Assembly: GCF_016703145.1 (NCBI RefSeq)
Contig: NZ_JADJCO010000005.1
Location: 620,001 to 684,000 of the forward strand
DNA: 64,000 nt
Origin: Ottowia sp.
GTDB lineage: Bacteria; Pseudomonadota; Gammaproteobacteria; Burkholderiales; Burkholderiaceae_C
Direction: 5' to 3'
In this document: positions 11,929 to 20,759 of the stretch, one piece after another
How positions within the stretch are numbered: position 1 is the stretch's first letter
Layout of the letters: every line of letters starts with the position of its first letter
Made by a program: the position numbers and the translations under genes
Notes under the pieces: model-generated
What the model saw: the letters and a program-made list of their open reading frames with translations, nothing else
The model's database searches: none
What the model was told of the DNA's origin: nothing

Positions 11929-12957
11929 ATGACCCAGCCCCTGCAAGACATCGCCTTCTCCATGCTCGATCTGGTCGCCGTGCGCGAGGGCCGCTCGGTG
12001 GCTGACGCGCTGGCGGTGGCGCTGCGCACCGCGCAGCACGCCGAGCGCCTGGGCTTCACGCGCTATTGGCTGGCCGAGCACCACAACATGATGGGCATCG
12101 CCAGCTCGGCCACCGCCGTGCTGGTGGGGCACATCGCCGGCGGCACCAGCCGCATCCGCGTCGGCTCGGGCGGCGTCATGCTGCCCAACCACGCGCCGCT
12201 GGTGGTGGCCGAGAGCTTCGGCACCCTGGCCGAGCTGTACCCCGGCCGCATCGACCTGGGCCTGGGCCGCGCCCCCGGCACCGACCCGATGACCATGCGC
12301 GCCCTGCGCCGCGACCGCGTGGAGACGGCCGACGACTTCCCGCGCGAGGTGGCCGAGCTGCAGCACCTGCTGGACGAGCCCAGGCCGGGCCAGAAGCTGA
12401 TCGCCAACCCCGGCGCGGGCACGCGGGTGCCCATCTGGCTGCTGGGCTCCAGCCTGTTCTCGGCCCAGTTGGCGGCCGAACGGGGGCTGCCCTACGCCTT
12501 CGCCTCGCACTTCGCGCCGGCCATGCTGCTGCAGGCGGTGGAGCTGTACCGGCGCCACTTCAAGCCCTCGGCGCAGTGCGAGCGGCCCCACGTGATGATC
12601 GGCGTACCGCTGGTGGCCGCGCCCACCGACGAGGAGGCCACCTACCTGGCCGGCAGCGTGTTCCAGCGCGTGCTGGGCATCCTGCGCGGCGCGCGCGGGC
12701 TGCTGCAGCCGCCGCAACCAGGCTACTTCGAGCGCCTGGACCCGCAGGAGCGGGCCGCCATCGCCGACTTCCTGGCCTGCGCCGTGATCGGCGGCCCACA
12801 CACCGTGCGCGCCGGCCTGCAGGCGCTGGCCGCGCGGACCGGCTGCGACGAGATGATGCTGGTGTGCGACCTGTACGACCCCGCGCTGCGCCTGCGCTCG
12901 CTCGACATCGCCATGGACGCGCGCAACGGCGGCGCGCGGCCGGTGGCGCCGGCATGA
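11929..12957 (+). CDS. LLM-class (bacterial luciferase-like) flavin-dependent oxidoreductase
   Basis: A 342-residue TIM-barrel monooxygenase of the single-chain luciferase-like group. It shows RYWLAEHHNM, the RIRVGSGGVMLPNHAPLVVAE segment, the DLGLGRAPGTDP loop and a C-terminal GCDEMMLVCDLYD strand. These enzymes use FMNH2 supplied by a partner reductase, and the substrate is unknown. Its stop overlaps the next gene start (ATGA), so the small lipoprotein downstream is coupled. Confidence 0.87.
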   Translation: MTQPLQDIAFSMLDLVAVREGRSVADALAVALRTAQHAERLGFTRYWLAEHHNMMGIASSATAVLVGHIAGGTSRIRVGSGGVMLPNHAPLVVAESFGTLAELYPGRIDLGLGRAPGTDPMTMRALRRDRVETADDFPREVAELQHLLDEPRPGQKLIANPGAGTRVPIWLLGSSLFSAQLAAERGLPYAFASHFAPAMLLQAVELYRRHFKPSAQCERPHVMIGVPLVAAPTDEEATYLAGSVFQRVLGILRGARGLLQPPQPGYFERLDPQERAAIADFLACAVIGGPHTVRAGLQALAARTGCDEMMLVCDLYDPALRLRSLDIAMDARNGGARPVAPA

Positions 12958-13202
12958 GGCTGCTGGCACTGCTGCTGGCCGCCGCCGCGCCGCTGGCGGG
13001 CTGCGCCGTGGCCAGCGCGACGGCGGGCGCGGCCATCTCCGTCGCCGGCGCCGTGGTGTCCACCGGCGTCAGCCTCACCGGCAAGGCGATCGGCGCGGGC
13101 ATCGACGCGATGTCGTCCGATCCGCCGCCGGACGACGGCAGCGGCATCGTCATCCGCGAACGCATCCGGCCCGAGACGCCCGACGCGCCGGTCAATCAGT
13201 AG
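12954..13202 (+). CDS. Small lipoprotein
   Basis: An 82-residue protein starting MRLLALLLAAAAPLAGC, a lipoprotein signal with Cys15, followed by a Gly/Ala/Val-rich low-complexity segment and an acidic-to-basic tail (SGIVIRERIRPETP). It overlaps the upstream oxidoreductase stop by four bases. No function can be assigned. Confidence 0.65.
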   Translation: MRLLALLLAAAAPLAGCAVASATAGAAISVAGAVVSTGVSLTGKAIGAGIDAMSSDPPPDDGSGIVIRERIRPETPDAPVNQ

Positions 13203-13210
13203 ATTACTTC

Positions 13211-13268
13211 TTTTTTGATAGCTGTCAGCGCAATATCCACATGGGCTATAGGCCAAAAACACTTGAAA
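13211..13268 (+). repeat. Dispersed repeat, copy 5
   Basis: TTTTTTGATAGCT, CAGCGC, ATGGGCTATAGGCC, then AAAAACACTTGAAA: one of the best matches to the family. Its CTTGAAA end contains the probable TTG start of the next gene. Confidence 0.65.
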
Positions 13269-13896
13269 CCGCCCGATCCCGCCGCCCTGCCCCACAGCCC
13301 CGCAGCCGAGCGCAACCGCGCGCCCATCCTGGCCGTGCTGCGCGCGCTGCTGGCGCCGGGCGGCCGGGCGCTGGAGATCGCCAGCGGCACCGGCCAGCAC
13401 GCCGCGCACTTCGCCGCCGCCCTGCCCGGCTGGCGGTGGCAGCCCACCGACGTCGCCGCCGAATGCTTCGGCGCCATCACCGGCTGGGCCGCGCGGGCCG
13501 GCGCCGCCAATGTCGCCCCGCCGCGCCGGCTGGACGTGCGCGACGCGCCGTGGCCGTCGGAAGGCGCGCCCTTCTCCGAACCGTTCGACCTGATCTACAG
13601 CGCCAACCTGCTGCACATCAGCCCGCCCGAATGCGGCCCGGCGCTGATGCAAGGCGCCGCTCGGCACCTGGCGCCAGGTGGCCTGCTCGTCACCTACGGC
13701 CCCTATCTCGAAGACGGCGTGCCCACCGCCCCCGGCAACCTCGCCTTCGACCAGGACCTGCGCCGCCGCCACCCGCGGGGGCCTGCGCCGCCGCGAGGAC
13801 GTGGGGCGGCACGCCCTGGCCGCCGGCCTGCGCCTGCGCGAACGCCACGCCCTGCCGGCCAACAACCTGCTGCTGGTGTTCGCGCGGGATCGCTAG
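13263..13896 (+). pseudogene. DUF938-type SAM-dependent methyltransferase, frameshifted
   Basis: Residues 1-~172 read PHSPAAERNRAPILAVLRAL, motif I ALEIASGTGQH, then DLIYSANLLHISP, typical of the DUF938 methyltransferases. At about 13782, in the run CGCGGGGGCC, the frame is lost. The expected C-terminus (GLRRREDVGRHALAAGLRL, then NNLLLVFARD) continues in the +1 frame to 13896. One extra base, or two missing ones, explains it. The likely start is TTG 13263, inside the dispersed repeat; an ATG at 13215 is the alternative. A sequencing error in the G-run is possible. Confidence 0.7.
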
Positions 13897-13946
13897 AATG
13901 TCCGCCCGCACGCTACCAATCCCATAGCTGAACGCGCAGCGCCCGC

Positions 13947-14567
13947 ATGGACTACCCCGGAAATCTCTTCGTCGTCGCCGCCCCCAGCGGATCGGGCAAA
14001 TCGACCCTGGTCAACGCCCTGCTGGAGGTGGACGCGGGCGTGGCGCCCTCCATCTCGCACACCACGCGCGCGCCGCGCGGGCAGGAAAAACACGGCCGCG
14101 AGTACTTCTTCGTCGGGCAGGACGAGTTCGACGCCATGGCCCGCGCGGGCGACTTCCTTGAATGGGCGCACGTGCACGGCAACCGCTACGGCACCTCGCG
14201 CCAGGCCATCGAGGCGCGCATGCAGGCCGGCGGCGACGTGGTGCTGGAGATCGACTGGCAGGGCGCGCTGCAGATCAGGACGCTGTTCGCCAACGCCATC
14301 CTGGTCTTCGTGCTGCCGCCAAGCTGGGACGAGTTGCGCGCCCGCCTGATCGGCCGTGGCGAGGACACGCCCGAGGTCATCGAGCTGCGCCTGGCCAACG
14401 CGCGCGAGGAGTTGGCCCAGGCCCGGCACTTCGACTACCTTATAATCAACGAGATATTTGAACGCGCGCTTTTCGACTTGAAAGCCATCGTCCACGCGCA
14501 GCGCCTGAAGTACAGCGCCCAGAAGCGCGCCCGCGCCGACACGTTCAAGGCCCTCAACATCGACTGA
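13947..14567 (+). CDS. gmk: Guanylate kinase
   Basis: A 206-residue enzyme converting GMP and ATP to GDP. The P-loop APSGSGKST is at residues 12-20, followed by ISHTTRAPRGQEKHGREYFF (GMP-binding) and GDVVLEIDWQGALQIR. Length and order are normal. It is immediately followed by rpoZ, the usual proteobacterial arrangement. Confidence 0.96.
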   Translation: MDYPGNLFVVAAPSGSGKSTLVNALLEVDAGVAPSISHTTRAPRGQEKHGREYFFVGQDEFDAMARAGDFLEWAHVHGNRYGTSRQAIEARMQAGGDVVLEIDWQGALQIRTLFANAILVFVLPPSWDELRARLIGRGEDTPEVIELRLANAREELAQARHFDYLIINEIFERALFDLKAIVHAQRLKYSAQKRARADTFKALNID

Positions 14568-14590
14568 CCCAGCTCACGCTGTCTACCACC

Positions 14591-14791
14591 ATGGCCCGCA
14601 TCACCGTCGAAGACTGCCTCGCCCGGATCCCCAACCGCTTCCAGCTCGTGCTGGCCGCCACCTACCGGGCCCGCATGCTGAGCCAGGGCCACACGCCCAA
14701 GGTCGAGGCACGCAACAAGCCCGGCGTGACCGCCTTGCGCGAGATCGCCGCCGGCAAGGTCGGGGTGGAGATGCTCAAGAAGGTGGTTTGA
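14591..14791 (+). CDS. rpoZ: RNA polymerase omega subunit
   Basis: A 66-residue protein with the omega signature MARITVEDCL, then NRFQLVLAATYRAR and NKPGVTALREIAAGKVG. It promotes assembly of RNA polymerase and forms part of the ppGpp site 1. It lies 23 bp after gmk and is followed by an intrinsic terminator. Confidence 0.96.
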   Translation: MARITVEDCLARIPNRFQLVLAATYRARMLSQGHTPKVEARNKPGVTALREIAAGKVGVEMLKKVV

Positions 14792-14822
14792 AGCCGCGCG
14801 GCCTTCCCGCCGGTTCATCCAG

Positions 14823-14848
14823 AAAAGCGCCTGTCCGGCGCTTTTTTT
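14823..14848 (+). terminator. Intrinsic terminator after gmk-rpoZ
   Basis: Perfect 8-bp stem AAAGCGCC/GGCGCTTT, 5-nt loop TGTCC, followed by a run of T. It uncouples rpoZ from the downstream PHA genes and spoT. Confidence 0.85.
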
Positions 14849-14944
14849 CATCACCGGGCCTCCCCCCAAGATATAAAACATTCCCTCGGAGGACTGCGCG
14901 GCTTGCGAAGCACCGAGGGCAAGATTTGCGACGAGAATCACGCC

Positions 14945-15763
14945 ATGTTGACTGAAACCCAGACCTTCCACATCGAACCGATCCGCATCGGCGGCCAGGA
15001 GTTGCGCGTGGGCCGCAGCGCGGGCAGCGGCGATCACCCACCGCTGCTGATGTTCAACGGCATCGGCGCCAACATCGAACTGCTGGAGCCGCTGGCGCAG
15101 GCCCTGCCGGAGCGCGAGGTGATCACCTTCGACGTCCCCGGCGTGGGCGGCTCGCCGCTGCCCTCCCTGCCCTACCGGCCCCGGCACATCGCGCGCCTGG
15201 CCCAGGGTCTGCTCGACCACTTCAGGCATGACCAGGCCGACGTGCTGGGCGTGTCCTGGGGCGGTGCGATGGCGCAGCAGTTTGCCTGCACGGCCTCCAG
15301 CCACTGCCGCAAGCTCATCCTGTGCGCGACGGCCACGGGCTCGGTCATGGTGCCCGCCAAGCTCGACGTGCTGTGGAAGATGGCGACCCCGCGCCGCTAC
15401 ATCGACCGCGATTACGCCCGTACCGTCTCGGGCGACATCTATGGCGGCGACTGCCGCGAAGGCCCCCAGGTGCTGGCCGGGCACTTCGAGCAGGCGAAGA
15501 AGTTCAACTCACGCCAGGGCTACTACCTGCAACTGCTCGCGGGCGCGGGCTGGACGAGCATCCACTGGCTGCCCTTCCTGAAGCAGCCGACGCTGATCAT
15601 GGCGGGCGATGACGACCCCCTGATCCCGCTGATCAACGCGCGCCTGATGCGCAGCCTGATTCCGAACAGCGAACTGCAGGTCTTCGATTGCGGCCACATG
15701 TTCTTGCTCACGCGGCGGGATGCGTCGGTCGCCGCGATCCGCGAGTTCCTCGACCGACCCTGA
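14945..15763 (+). CDS. phaZ: Intracellular poly(3-hydroxyalkanoate) depolymerase
   Basis: A 272-residue alpha/beta hydrolase of the PhaZ type found in medium-chain-length PHA operons. It has PPLLMFNGIGANIELLEPL (oxyanion region), the lipase box GVSWGG with Ser at about residue 104, Asp in MAGDDDPLIP and His in FDCGHMFLL. Such enzymes mobilise the polymer inside the granule. It directly precedes a PHA synthase, giving the phaZ-phaC order of pseudomonad loci. The start at ATG 14945 matches homologue N-termini (MLTETQTFHI). Confidence 0.85.
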   Translation: MLTETQTFHIEPIRIGGQELRVGRSAGSGDHPPLLMFNGIGANIELLEPLAQALPEREVITFDVPGVGGSPLPSLPYRPRHIARLAQGLLDHFRHDQADVLGVSWGGAMAQQFACTASSHCRKLILCATATGSVMVPAKLDVLWKMATPRRYIDRDYARTVSGDIYGGDCREGPQVLAGHFEQAKKFNSRQGYYLQLLAGAGWTSIHWLPFLKQPTLIMAGDDDPLIPLINARLMRSLIPNSELQVFDCGHMFLLTRRDASVAAIREFLDRP

Positions 15764-15845
15764 CACCCGGGCCACCCCTTGGCCGTTGCGCCGGCCTGCC
15801 TGATGTGATGTGATGGACAAATAACCGAAACCGGAGACAAACCGC

Positions 15846-17612
15846 ATGGCAACCCGCACCCCAAAAGCCAAAACCAAGGCCAAGGCACCCACCCAGACCG
15901 CCGCCGAGCCCGCCGCCCGCCCTCTTGCGCAGCCGACGGACATCGTGTCCAGCGCCGCCGACAACACCACGGCCCTGAACCCGCTGCTGGGCATTCGGCG
16001 CGAAGACCTGGCACAGGCCGCCAAGACCTTCTGGCAGATCACCGCCGCATCGCCGCAGCGCGCCGTGGCCAGCTACGCCGGCTACCTCCAGGAATGGGGC
16101 CGCATCCTTCAGGGCAAATCCGAACTGGCCCCCGAGCCCAAGGACCGACGCTTCGCCGACGGTGCCTGGAAGAGCAACCGCCTCTACAAAAGCCTGATGC
16201 AAGGCCACCTTGCAGCCGTGAAACAGGTCGATGGCTTCATCGAGGGCGCGCAGGCGACCGAGCGCCAGAAGGGCCAGGCCCATTTCATCTCCTCGCTGGT
16301 GACGGACGCGCTGGCCCCGTCCAACTGGCTGCTGGGCAACCCGACGGCGGTGCGCAAGATCATCGACACGGGCGGCGCGCACCTGATCGACGGCGCCAAG
16401 AACCTGCTGCACGACCTGCAGCACAACCGCGGTCTGCCCTCGCAGGTGGACACCACGCCCTTCAAGGTGGGCGAAAACATGGCCAACACGCCCGGCCAGG
16501 TGGTGCTGCGCCACGAGATGTTCGAACTGATCCAGTACACGCCGACCACGCCCCAGGTGCACACGCGCCCCTTGATCGTCTCGCCGCCGCAGGTCAACAA
16601 GTTCTACGCCATGGATCTGGGCGAGGGCAAGAGCTTCGTGAAATGGATGTTGGACAGCGGCCTGCAGTTGTTCGTCATCAGTTGGCGCAACCCCACGGCA
16701 GAGCACCGCGACTGGGGCCTGGAGCAGTACGTGAAGGCCATCGACACCGCCATCGATGCGGCCTGCGCCATCACCAGCAGCCCGGATGCGAGCCTGTACG
16801 GCAGTTGCTCGGGCGGCATGTCCGCCGCCGCTTACCTGGGCTGGGCCGTGGGCAAGGGCCGGCAGAAAATCGTCAACGCCACCTGGTCGGTGTGCATCCT
16901 GGATTCCGAGGCGGCGATGGGCGACTCCACCCTGGGCCTGTTCAACTCGCCCAGCACCATCGAGGCCGCCCGCGCCCACTCGCGCAAGAAAGGCGTGATC
17001 GAGGGCGACGAGATGGCCGCCATGTTCGCCTGGCTGCGTCCCAACGACCTGATCTGGAACTACTGGGTCAACAACTACCTGCTGGGCAACAAGCCCCCGG
17101 CCTACGACGTCCTGGCCTGGAACGCCGACACCACGCGGCTGTCCGCGCAATACCACAGCGACCTGCTGGACATGTGCGCCAAGAACCCCTACATGAATCC
17201 CGGCTCCCTGGTGATCGACGGCGTGCCCATCGACCTCTCGCGAGTCGAGATCGACGCCTTCGTCACGGCCGGCATCACCGACCACATCACGCCGTGGCGC
17301 GGCTGCTATGGCACGGCGCGCATGTTCGGCCCGGGCAGCACCTTCGTGCTGGCCAACGCGGGCCACCTGCAAAGCCTGATCAACCCGCCGGGGGGATCCA
17401 AGTCGTTCTACTTCACCGGCCCCGCGTCGGAAGCCGACCCGCTGGCGTGGGCGAAGAAGATGGAAGGCGACCGGCGCGAAGGCAGTTGGTGGCCGCTGTG
17501 GCGCGAATGGATGCAGGCGCGCTCGGGCGAGCTGGTGCCCGCGCCCGAGAAACTGGGCTCCGCCAAATACAAGCCGGTGTGCGCGGCGCCGGGGCAATAC
17601 GTGCTGGATTGA
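15846..17612 (+). CDS. phaC: Poly(3-hydroxyalkanoate) synthase, class II-like
   Basis: A 588-residue PHA synthase with a Lys/Ala/Pro-rich N-terminal extension of ~40 residues. The catalytic triad is visible: Cys320 in GSCSGGMSAA, Asp479 in TDHITPW and His507 in NAGHLQS. Motifs such as LAWNADTTRL and NPGSLVIDGVPIDLS resemble class II (medium-chain-length) synthases more than class I PhaC. It polymerises hydroxyacyl-CoA at the granule surface. It follows phaZ by 82 bp, and no phasin is nearby. Confidence 0.88.
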   Translation: MATRTPKAKTKAKAPTQTAAEPAARPLAQPTDIVSSAADNTTALNPLLGIRREDLAQAAKTFWQITAASPQRAVASYAGYLQEWGRILQGKSELAPEPKDRRFADGAWKSNRLYKSLMQGHLAAVKQVDGFIEGAQATERQKGQAHFISSLVTDALAPSNWLLGNPTAVRKIIDTGGAHLIDGAKNLLHDLQHNRGLPSQVDTTPFKVGENMANTPGQVVLRHEMFELIQYTPTTPQVHTRPLIVSPPQVNKFYAMDLGEGKSFVKWMLDSGLQLFVISWRNPTAEHRDWGLEQYVKAIDTAIDAACAITSSPDASLYGSCSGGMSAAAYLGWAVGKGRQKIVNATWSVCILDSEAAMGDSTLGLFNSPSTIEAARAHSRKKGVIEGDEMAAMFAWLRPNDLIWNYWVNNYLLGNKPPAYDVLAWNADTTRLSAQYHSDLLDMCAKNPYMNPGSLVIDGVPIDLSRVEIDAFVTAGITDHITPWRGCYGTARMFGPGSTFVLANAGHLQSLINPPGGSKSFYFTGPASEADPLAWAKKMEGDRREGSWWPLWREWMQARSGELVPAPEKLGSAKYKPVCAAPGQYVLD

Positions 17613-17726
17613 AGACCGGAGACCCGAGGATCGTGACGGCGTGATAGCCCCTCGGGGCAGCGCGGCATGAGGGCTACTTTTCATTCCTCGGACGCGCGAA
17701 AGCGCGCGCGCGGTTAAATTCGGGGA

Positions 17727-19958
17727 ATGAGTTCGGTGCTCCCGCCCCTCGACCGCCCGCTGGCTGCGGCCAATGCCGCCGCCGCGAGCTTCGCCGCGCT
17801 GGAAGCCCGACTCGACTACCTGGAGCCCGCCGACGTCGAGCTGGTGCGCCAGGCCTACCGTTTCGCGGACGCCGCGCACCTGGGGCAGATGCGCCACAGC
17901 GGCGAGCCCTACATCACCCATCCCATCGCCGTCGCCGCCCAGGTGGCCGAGTGGAAGCTCGACGCCCACGCCCTGATGGCCGCGCTGCTGCACGACGCGA
18001 TGGAGGACTGCGGCGTCACCAAGGCCGACCTGGTGGAACGCTTCGGCGCGCCGGTGGCCGAGCTGGTGGACGGCCTGACCAAGCTGGACAAGCTGCAGTT
18101 CGACACCCGCGAGGAAGGCCAGGCCGAATCCTTCCGCAAGATGCTGCTGGCGATGGCGCGCGATGTCCGCGTCATCCTCATCAAGCTGGCCGACCGCACC
18201 CACAACATGCGCACGCTCGGCGACATGCCGCGCGGCAAGTGGGGCCGCATCTCGACCGAGACGCTGGAAATCTACGCCCCCATCGCCCACCGCCTGGGCC
18301 TGAACCAGACCTTCCGCGAGTTGCAGGACCTGGCCTTCCGCCACCTGAAGCCCTGGCGCTACAGCGTGCTGTCCAAGGCCGTGGCGCGCGCGCGCCAGCG
18401 CCGGCGCGACCTGATCCGGCAGGTTCAGCAGAGCGTGGAGACGGCGCTGCTCGACGCCGGCCTGGCAGCGCGCATCATCGGGCGCGAGAAGACGCTCTAC
18501 TCCATCTACCGCAAGATGGACGACAAACGCCTGTCCTTCGCCCAGGTCAACGACCTGTACGGCGTGCGCGTGGTGCTGCCCGGCACCATCGCCTGCTACA
18601 CCGCGCTGGGCCTGCTGCACCAGCTCTACAAGCCGGTGCCGGGCCGCTTCAAGGACTACATCGCCATCCCCAAGGTCAACGGCTACCAGTCGCTGCACAC
18701 CACCCTGGTGGGGCCGGCCAGCATCAACATCGAGTTCCAGATCCGCACCGAGCCGATGGACCTGGTGGCCGAGGCCGGCGTGGCCGCGCACTGGCTCTAC
18801 AAGGTCGGCCAGCAGGGCGAGCACCCCGGCGAGCAACTGGGCACGCAGTGGCTGCAGTCGCTGCTGGACATCCAGAGCGAGACGCACGACGCCGCCGAGT
18901 TCTGGGACCACATCAAGGTGGACCTGTTCCCCGACGCGGTCTACGTCTTCACGCCCAAGGGCCAAATCCTGGCGCTGCCGCAGGGCGCCACCGTGGTCGA
19001 CTTCGCCTACGCAATCCACAGCAACGTGGGCGACCACACCGTCGCCGCCAAGGTCAACGGCGAGCAGGTGCCCCTGCGCAGCGAGCTGGCCAACGGCGAC
19101 GTGGTCGAGATCATCACCGCCCCGGTCTCCAGCCCCAACCCGGCGTGGCTGGGCTTCGTGCGCACCGGCCGCGCACGGTCCAAGATCCGCAGCCACCTCA
19201 AGAGCCTGGCGCAGGATGAATCGCGCGAGCTGGGCGACAAGCTGCTGGCGCAGGCCCTGCGCGCCGAGGGCCTGAGCCAGCCGCCCGGCCAGGACCCCAA
19301 GGACAAGCCCATCTGGGACAAGCTGCTGCGCTTCACCGGCAACCGCTCGCAGGGCGAGCTGCTGACCGACATCGGCCTGGGCAAGCGCAGCGCCAGCATG
19401 GTCGCCAAGCGCCTGGTCACGCTGCTGGCCGCGCAAGGCGTCAAGCCCGACGCGCTGCTGCTCACGCAGGCGCGCTACACCGCGCACGAGAACCTGTCGC
19501 AGGGCGCCGTGATCCTGGACGGCGCGGAGAACGTCTCCGTCAAGTACGCCACCTGCTGCCGTCCCATCCCCGGCGACGGCCTGCTGGGCTACCTGGGGCG
19601 CGGCGAGGGCCTGGTGGTGCACACCGACGACTGCGCCGTCGCCCGCCGCCTGCAGCACAAGGACGCCGAGCGCTTCATCACCGTCGCCTGGGCCGACGAG
19701 CCCGTGCGCGCCTTCGAGGTCGGCATCGTCGTCACCGTCGTCAACGGCAAGGGCGTGCTGGCCCGCGTGGCCGCAGCCCTGGCCTCGGCCGAGGCCGACA
19801 TCGTGCACCTGGGCATGACCGACGAGGCCGCGCAAGAGGCGCTGGACCTGCGCTTCGTCATCGCCGTGCGCGACCGCGCCCACCTCGACCACGTGCTGCG
19901 CACCCTGCGCCGCACCCAATCGGTGCTGCGGGCGATGCGGACGATGCCGGTGGGCTGA
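17727..19958 (+). CDS. spoT: Bifunctional (p)ppGpp synthetase/hydrolase
   Basis: A 743-residue long RSH protein. In order: HD hydrolase domain (ALLHDAMED at about residue 85, ADRTHNMRTL), synthetase domain with RFKDYIA and NGYQSLHTT, TGS domain (VYVFTPKGQILALPQGAT), a helical region, a CC/ZFD part (ATCCRPIPGDGLLGYL) and a C-terminal ACT domain. The RxKD motif (RFKD) typical of active bifunctional SpoT/Rel is present, and hydrolase residues look intact. In most beta- and gammaproteobacteria it directly follows rpoZ; here two PHA genes lie between. Confidence 0.95.
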   Translation: MSSVLPPLDRPLAAANAAAASFAALEARLDYLEPADVELVRQAYRFADAAHLGQMRHSGEPYITHPIAVAAQVAEWKLDAHALMAALLHDAMEDCGVTKADLVERFGAPVAELVDGLTKLDKLQFDTREEGQAESFRKMLLAMARDVRVILIKLADRTHNMRTLGDMPRGKWGRISTETLEIYAPIAHRLGLNQTFRELQDLAFRHLKPWRYSVLSKAVARARQRRRDLIRQVQQSVETALLDAGLAARIIGREKTLYSIYRKMDDKRLSFAQVNDLYGVRVVLPGTIACYTALGLLHQLYKPVPGRFKDYIAIPKVNGYQSLHTTLVGPASINIEFQIRTEPMDLVAEAGVAAHWLYKVGQQGEHPGEQLGTQWLQSLLDIQSETHDAAEFWDHIKVDLFPDAVYVFTPKGQILALPQGATVVDFAYAIHSNVGDHTVAAKVNGEQVPLRSELANGDVVEIITAPVSSPNPAWLGFVRTGRARSKIRSHLKSLAQDESRELGDKLLAQALRAEGLSQPPGQDPKDKPIWDKLLRFTGNRSQGELLTDIGLGKRSASMVAKRLVTLLAAQGVKPDALLLTQARYTAHENLSQGAVILDGAENVSVKYATCCRPIPGDGLLGYLGRGEGLVVHTDDCAVARRLQHKDAERFITVAWADEPVRAFEVGIVVTVVNGKGVLARVAAALASAEADIVHLGMTDEAAQEALDLRFVIAVRDRAHLDHVLRTLRRTQSVLRAMRTMPVG

Positions 19959-19964
19959 AGCTTG

Positions 19965-20027
19965 TTCTCAAGCCAAATTGGCCTCCATCCCTTACCAGAA
20001 TTTCGCCGGCAGCTATAAATTCAATAG
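19965..20027 (-). repeat. Dispersed repeat, copy 6
   Basis: On the minus strand: TTTATAGCT, CCGGCG, a GGATGGAGGCC block, then AATTTGGCTTGAGAA. It occupies the convergent gap between spoT and greB. Confidence 0.6.
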
Positions 20028-20030
20028 TTT

Positions 20031-20591
20031 TCAGTGCGCTTCTGGCGCCGGGTACGCCACCCTCAGCACCTCGATCTCGCGCGCGCCCGCTGGCGTTGGC
20101 AACTGCAGCACGTCGCCCACGCGCGCGCGCAGCAGGGTGCGGGCGATGGGGCTGATCCAGCTCACCTCGCCGCGGCCGCTCTCGGCCTCGTCGATGCCCT
20201 TGATGGTGATGGTGCGTTCGGCGCCCTCCTCGTCGGCATAGGTCACCGTGGCGCCGAAGAAGACCTGATCGCTGCCATGGTGAACGCTGGGGTCGGCGAC
20301 CTCGGCGATGTCCAACCGCTTCGTCAGGAAGCGGATGCGCCGGTCGATCTCGCGCAGGCGCTTCTTGCCGTACAGGTAGTCGCCGTTTTCCGAGCGATCG
20401 CCGTTCTTGGCCGCCCAGTGCACCGCCTCCACCACCTTCGGCCGCTCCTCGTCGATCAGCGACAGCAGTTCGCCGCGCAGCCGCGCCCAGCCCTGGGGCG
20501 TGATGTAGTTCCGGCCGCCGGCCGGCAGCGGCGGCAGCGCCACGTCGTCATCGTCGTCGCCGTCGGTTTCGCGGGTGAACGCCTTGCTCAT
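20031..20591 (-). CDS. greB: Transcription elongation factor GreB
   Basis: A 186-residue GreA/GreB-type factor. It has an N-terminal acidic stretch, a coiled coil beginning NYITPQGWARLRGELLSL with the acidic tip NGDRSENGDY, and a C-terminal FKBP-like domain (FGATVTYADEEG, then SWISPIARTLLRARVGD). It rescues backtracked RNA polymerase. ATG 20591 (MSKAFTRE) is the conserved start. Convergent with spoT. Confidence 0.93.
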   Translation of the reverse strand: MSKAFTRETDGDDDDDVALPPLPAGGRNYITPQGWARLRGELLSLIDEERPKVVEAVHWAAKNGDRSENGDYLYGKKRLREIDRRIRFLTKRLDIAEVADPSVHHGSDQVFFGATVTYADEEGAERTITIKGIDEAESGRGEVSWISPIARTLLRARVGDVLQLPTPAGAREIEVLRVAYPAPEAH

Positions 20592-20679
20592 GGCGGCCAT
20601 GATAGCCGTGTGACAATGCCCTCCCATGTCCACCGCAGTCGCCTTGATCAGCGCTTCGAGGGTCGCTATAAGCTACTCT

Positions 20680-20736
20680 TTCAATAGCTCACCGCGCAGA
20701 TGGCATGCGGGTTACAGCCTGGTTATGTTAAAGAAT
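20680..20736 (+). repeat. Dispersed repeat, copy 7
   Basis: TTCAATAGCT, CCGCGC, ATGCGGG, a CCTGG block and TTAAAGAA at family spacing, in the divergent greB/FUSC promoter region. Confidence 0.45.
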
Positions 20737-20759
20737 CCAGCGGTGGCGGAGCCGGCCGG

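Noticed and set aside
13917..13970. Possible extra copy of the dispersed repeat at the gmk start
   Set aside because: It has ATAGCT and GCGC blocks but the distal half is too diverged; not counted.
17643..17690. Possible repeat copy or terminator between phaC and spoT
   Set aside because: Begins GATAGC but the AGCT core is missing, and the hairpin CCCCTCGGGG is short with no T-run.
15708..19919. Very long open frame (1403 codons) antisense to phaC and spoT
   Set aside because: Mirror frame of GC-rich codons. The protein is Gly/Ala/His/Val-rich low complexity with no domain, while the plus-strand genes have clear catalytic motifs.
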